A DNA stretch of 64,000 bases from Acanthacorydalis orientalis (Eukaryota; Arthropoda; Insecta; Megaloptera; Corydalidae), in the NCBI GenBank assembly GCA_034766995.1, contig CM068320.1, forward strand, positions 16,883,687-16,947,686, read 5' to 3'. A program made the translations under genes and the position numbers. This document shows, one piece after another, positions 61,725-64,000 of this stretch (positions are counted from its first letter, which is position 1; every line of letters begins with the position of its first letter). The notes beneath the pieces were generated by a model. It saw nothing but the letters and a program-made list of their open reading frames with translations. It did no database searches and was not told the DNA's origin.

Positions 61725-62065
61725 CGTAACAATATAGTAGTATTGAAAGATATATCTTGGGAATAAAAAAAAACGAGAGAATATGATAGATACGGAAACA
61801 AAGTTACAGGCACAATAAGTAGAGTGAAGATTTTAAAATGGAAATGCGTGAGGTGACATTTGAAGAAGAGAAAACTATCGTTGCAAAAAGGAAACAATTA
61901 ATTGGGCACCAATAAATTTAAAAAGATCAAGAAAAAGAATAATGAACAGATGGGATTATGAGATAAACAAATTATTGAAAATATATGGAAAAGATAGGCA
62001 CTGAATCGTTTATACTGAAAAGGTTTGGAATAGGATTTCATCCAGCTGTGAATCTAAAGAGAATG
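61725..62065 (+). pseudogene. Non-LTR retrotransposon reverse transcriptase, C-terminal relic
   Basis: Plus-strand frames with shifts and stops trace the C-terminal tail common to many insect LINE polyproteins. YILGIKKNERI...IRKQ is followed, in another frame, by ISRVKILKWKC, like LGI...R.R....VTD...RI..LKWxWAGH. Then RSRKRIMNRWDYEINKLL, GKDRH and EKVWNRI resemble the RPxxRWxDDIxxxxG...AQDRxxWxxxGEAF block. The order and spacing fit. No reverse transcriptase core remains. The minus-strand frame across the region is a shadow. Confidence 0.5.
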
Positions 62066-62069
62066 ATAT

Positions 62070-62805
62070 TATCTATACATGTTTTTCTCTCTCTCCTTAT
62101 ATATGTATATATATATATATACATACATAAGGAGAATTAATTGATATAACGTGTTTTCTGATGTGTAATATATGACTCATTTTATTAAACATTAGAATCA
62201 ATACACACTTTCAATTAACAAATTTGTTATATCCCCAATTTAAAAAGAATTTAGCCTAATTTCTCCTAGAAATCGATACCTAAGTGAGTCTACAATAAGT
62301 TATTTTACAATGTGTGACTAAGAAAATTTCATGATTATGGAGCGACCAGACGTCGTGAAATCATGTGTACAAGATTTATAAATTAGTTTCATATTATTAA
62401 GGAAACTGAACTAAAACTGTGTATAAGAATCGAAATGTAATACTTTCGTTTCATTAAAAATATTTAATAATTAGCGACACAACTTTTTAAATGATAATTA
62501 TAGTTTAGACTAATTTAATTAATTGTTTCCATTATACAGAAAAGTAATATTAGTGGTTTCTTTTCCTTATTGTATTTGGTACGGAACTTAATTTCTTAAA
62601 CAAAAAATAACTCTGTCATTGACTCTAGTTCGGCCCTGTTAGTAAATTTGTATAGTTGTAATTAATCATAAACCATTATTTTCAATGTTAAACGTGTATA
62701 ACGAGGTACAGTTAATTTAAGTCAAATATTAATCGAATTGGATAATTACTGTTCTATATAATAAAAATTGAGTTTCATACATTAAAAAACCCTGTTTCTC
62801 GTATA
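62070..62805. other. AT-rich non-coding stretch
   Basis: A short CT/TA microsatellite near 62085-62130, otherwise nothing supported. Confidence 0.55.
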
Positions 62806-62809
62806 AAGT

Positions 62810-62811
62810 TC

Positions 62812-62855
<44 letters not shown>

Positions 62856-62872
62856 GGAGGGAGGGAGGGAGA
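62810..62872. repeat. (TA)n(GA)n(GGGA)n compound microsatellite
   Basis: Three successive simple-repeat motifs. Confidence 0.97.
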
Positions 62873-62879
62873 TAGCAAA

Positions 62880-64000
62880 TAACAGGCACTAATTTAGAGT
62901 TGTGACAATATATCATTCATCGAGTAATATGAAATTATAAACGATGCCTAGGAGAATTATCTGAACATCATAGTTCACAATATATTTTCAAATTAACAGC
63001 TTTAAATAAATACATCTCTATTTATTTTTAGTGCAAATTTTTTTATTGTATTATATATACAAAAACATATTTTTTCCATAAAATCATTATATTATGAGAC
63101 TGAATTAAGTACTTTATTTTTATTTAAAGATATTCATCGAATGAGAATTTTATTTTCGATTTAAGAGAATCATTTTTGAATAAAAGATTATATTTTTAAA
63201 TGTTATTATGTATTTTAATAATCATAAACAATCAAAAAAATCTCAAACTTGATTGTCAAGCAACTCAATATGCTAGTCATTCAGTATTTTTTTCTTTTTA
63301 TACTAATATTTTTTTTCAATTAAACGAAGTATTTGAATCCGTTAATCACTGAATTAACGAATGCTAGTGAATAATTTAGTGTCCGTACCTAAATATTTTC
63401 TTTTTATATATCATCGTTTTCTAAATTCCAGTATAAGTTCAATTCTTGCTAAAATTCACACAATAAATGTTTCAGATTTAAGATAAAAATTAAAAATGAT
63501 ATCGAAATAGGGGACGGAAGATTTTTAGCTTATGATATTTTCAACTTCTAATAAATATTTCATGATAGATTGTCTTGAAAATATTACAACGGTCTTCTCG
63601 CTTTTCAATATATTATTAATACCACGTCGCGTGCTGTGACGTACATATTTATATTTTTATTGCCAAAGTCGTAACGTAAACGTACTTCGCTCGGTTTTGA
63701 TGTTTATAGTGAATCTACTGTAAATAAGTATGATAAATAGACAGAAACGACGGTCTTTCAAAAGCGTATTTCATGCCTTATATATTTATGTTAATCTAAA
63801 AAGAAAATATCTAAAAATACTTAACTTATAGAAAATAAGATGTAAAAAGATTTAAATAAAACTAAATAGATTTAAAAATTTTTAGAAAATGAATATATAT
63901 ATATATATATAAGAAGATAGAGATATGTATGAATATTGAGTTATTGAAAAAACGTTTTTATGTTTGTTTTATTTATAAATAATTAATTTAATAGTACTAA
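62880..64000. other. AT-rich non-coding stretch
   Basis: A patch of mixed composition at 63590-63720 shows no clear frame. A TA run lies at 63892-63911. Confidence 0.55.

Overview
This window looks like nuclear DNA of an insect. It is extremely AT-rich by eye, has no operon-like packing, carries a (TA)n microsatellite roughly every kilobase, and is colonised by several families of mariner transposons. An AT-rich hymenopteran (bee, ant or wasp) fits best, but no host gene was recognised well enough to prove it. There are no long host coding regions. Most long open frames are microsatellite artefacts (Ile-Tyr repeats) or transposase remnants.

The clearest content is mobile DNA. Eleven mariner-type elements of four families are visible. 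(1) Two near-identical CGAGGTC-ended elements (1484-2353 and 60367-61288) keep the catalytic half of the transposase but have lost its DNA-binding half. (2) One 1.3-kb ACAGGTGGGC-ended element (35009-36310) is full length and broken by a single short insertion. (3) Two decayed GGGTCG-ended relics lie at 31311-32030 and 47387-48206. (4) Six TTAGGTTGG-ended derivatives of 510-565 bp (near 8.8, 12.5, 25.8, 46.0, 55.8 and 59.2 kb) keep only the helix-turn-helix half. One of these six sits inside a foldback MITE. There are also three Helitron 3' ends (17.8, 21.4 and 36.7 kb), one preceded by a helicase remnant, a 304-bp hAT-type MITE (17.3 kb), a foldback MITE family (14.1, 25.2, 40.9 and 55.7/56.4 kb) and a decayed non-LTR retrotransposon tail (61.7-62.1 kb).

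Host-gene signals are sparse and local. A GC-rich coding exon on the minus strand (42135-41829) starts with a good Kozak ATG and ends in a perfect GTAAGT donor. About 3 kb upstream on the same strand, an initiator plus correctly spaced DPE at 45053/45026-45021 is a candidate TSS for that gene. At 11.5 kb on the plus strand, a TATA box and initiator precede an ATG-free exon-like segment, which suggests a 5' UTR exon of a gene with long introns. Weaker exon-like islets, some with signal-peptide-like starts, lie at 2.9, 30.6, 43.4/44.3 and 55.1 kb.

The rest, including 14.4-17.3, 21.9-24.6, 26.4-28.0 and 32.3-35.0 kb, is featureless AT-rich sequence, probably intron or intergenic. All coordinates and alignments were made by eye; nothing was searched against a database.
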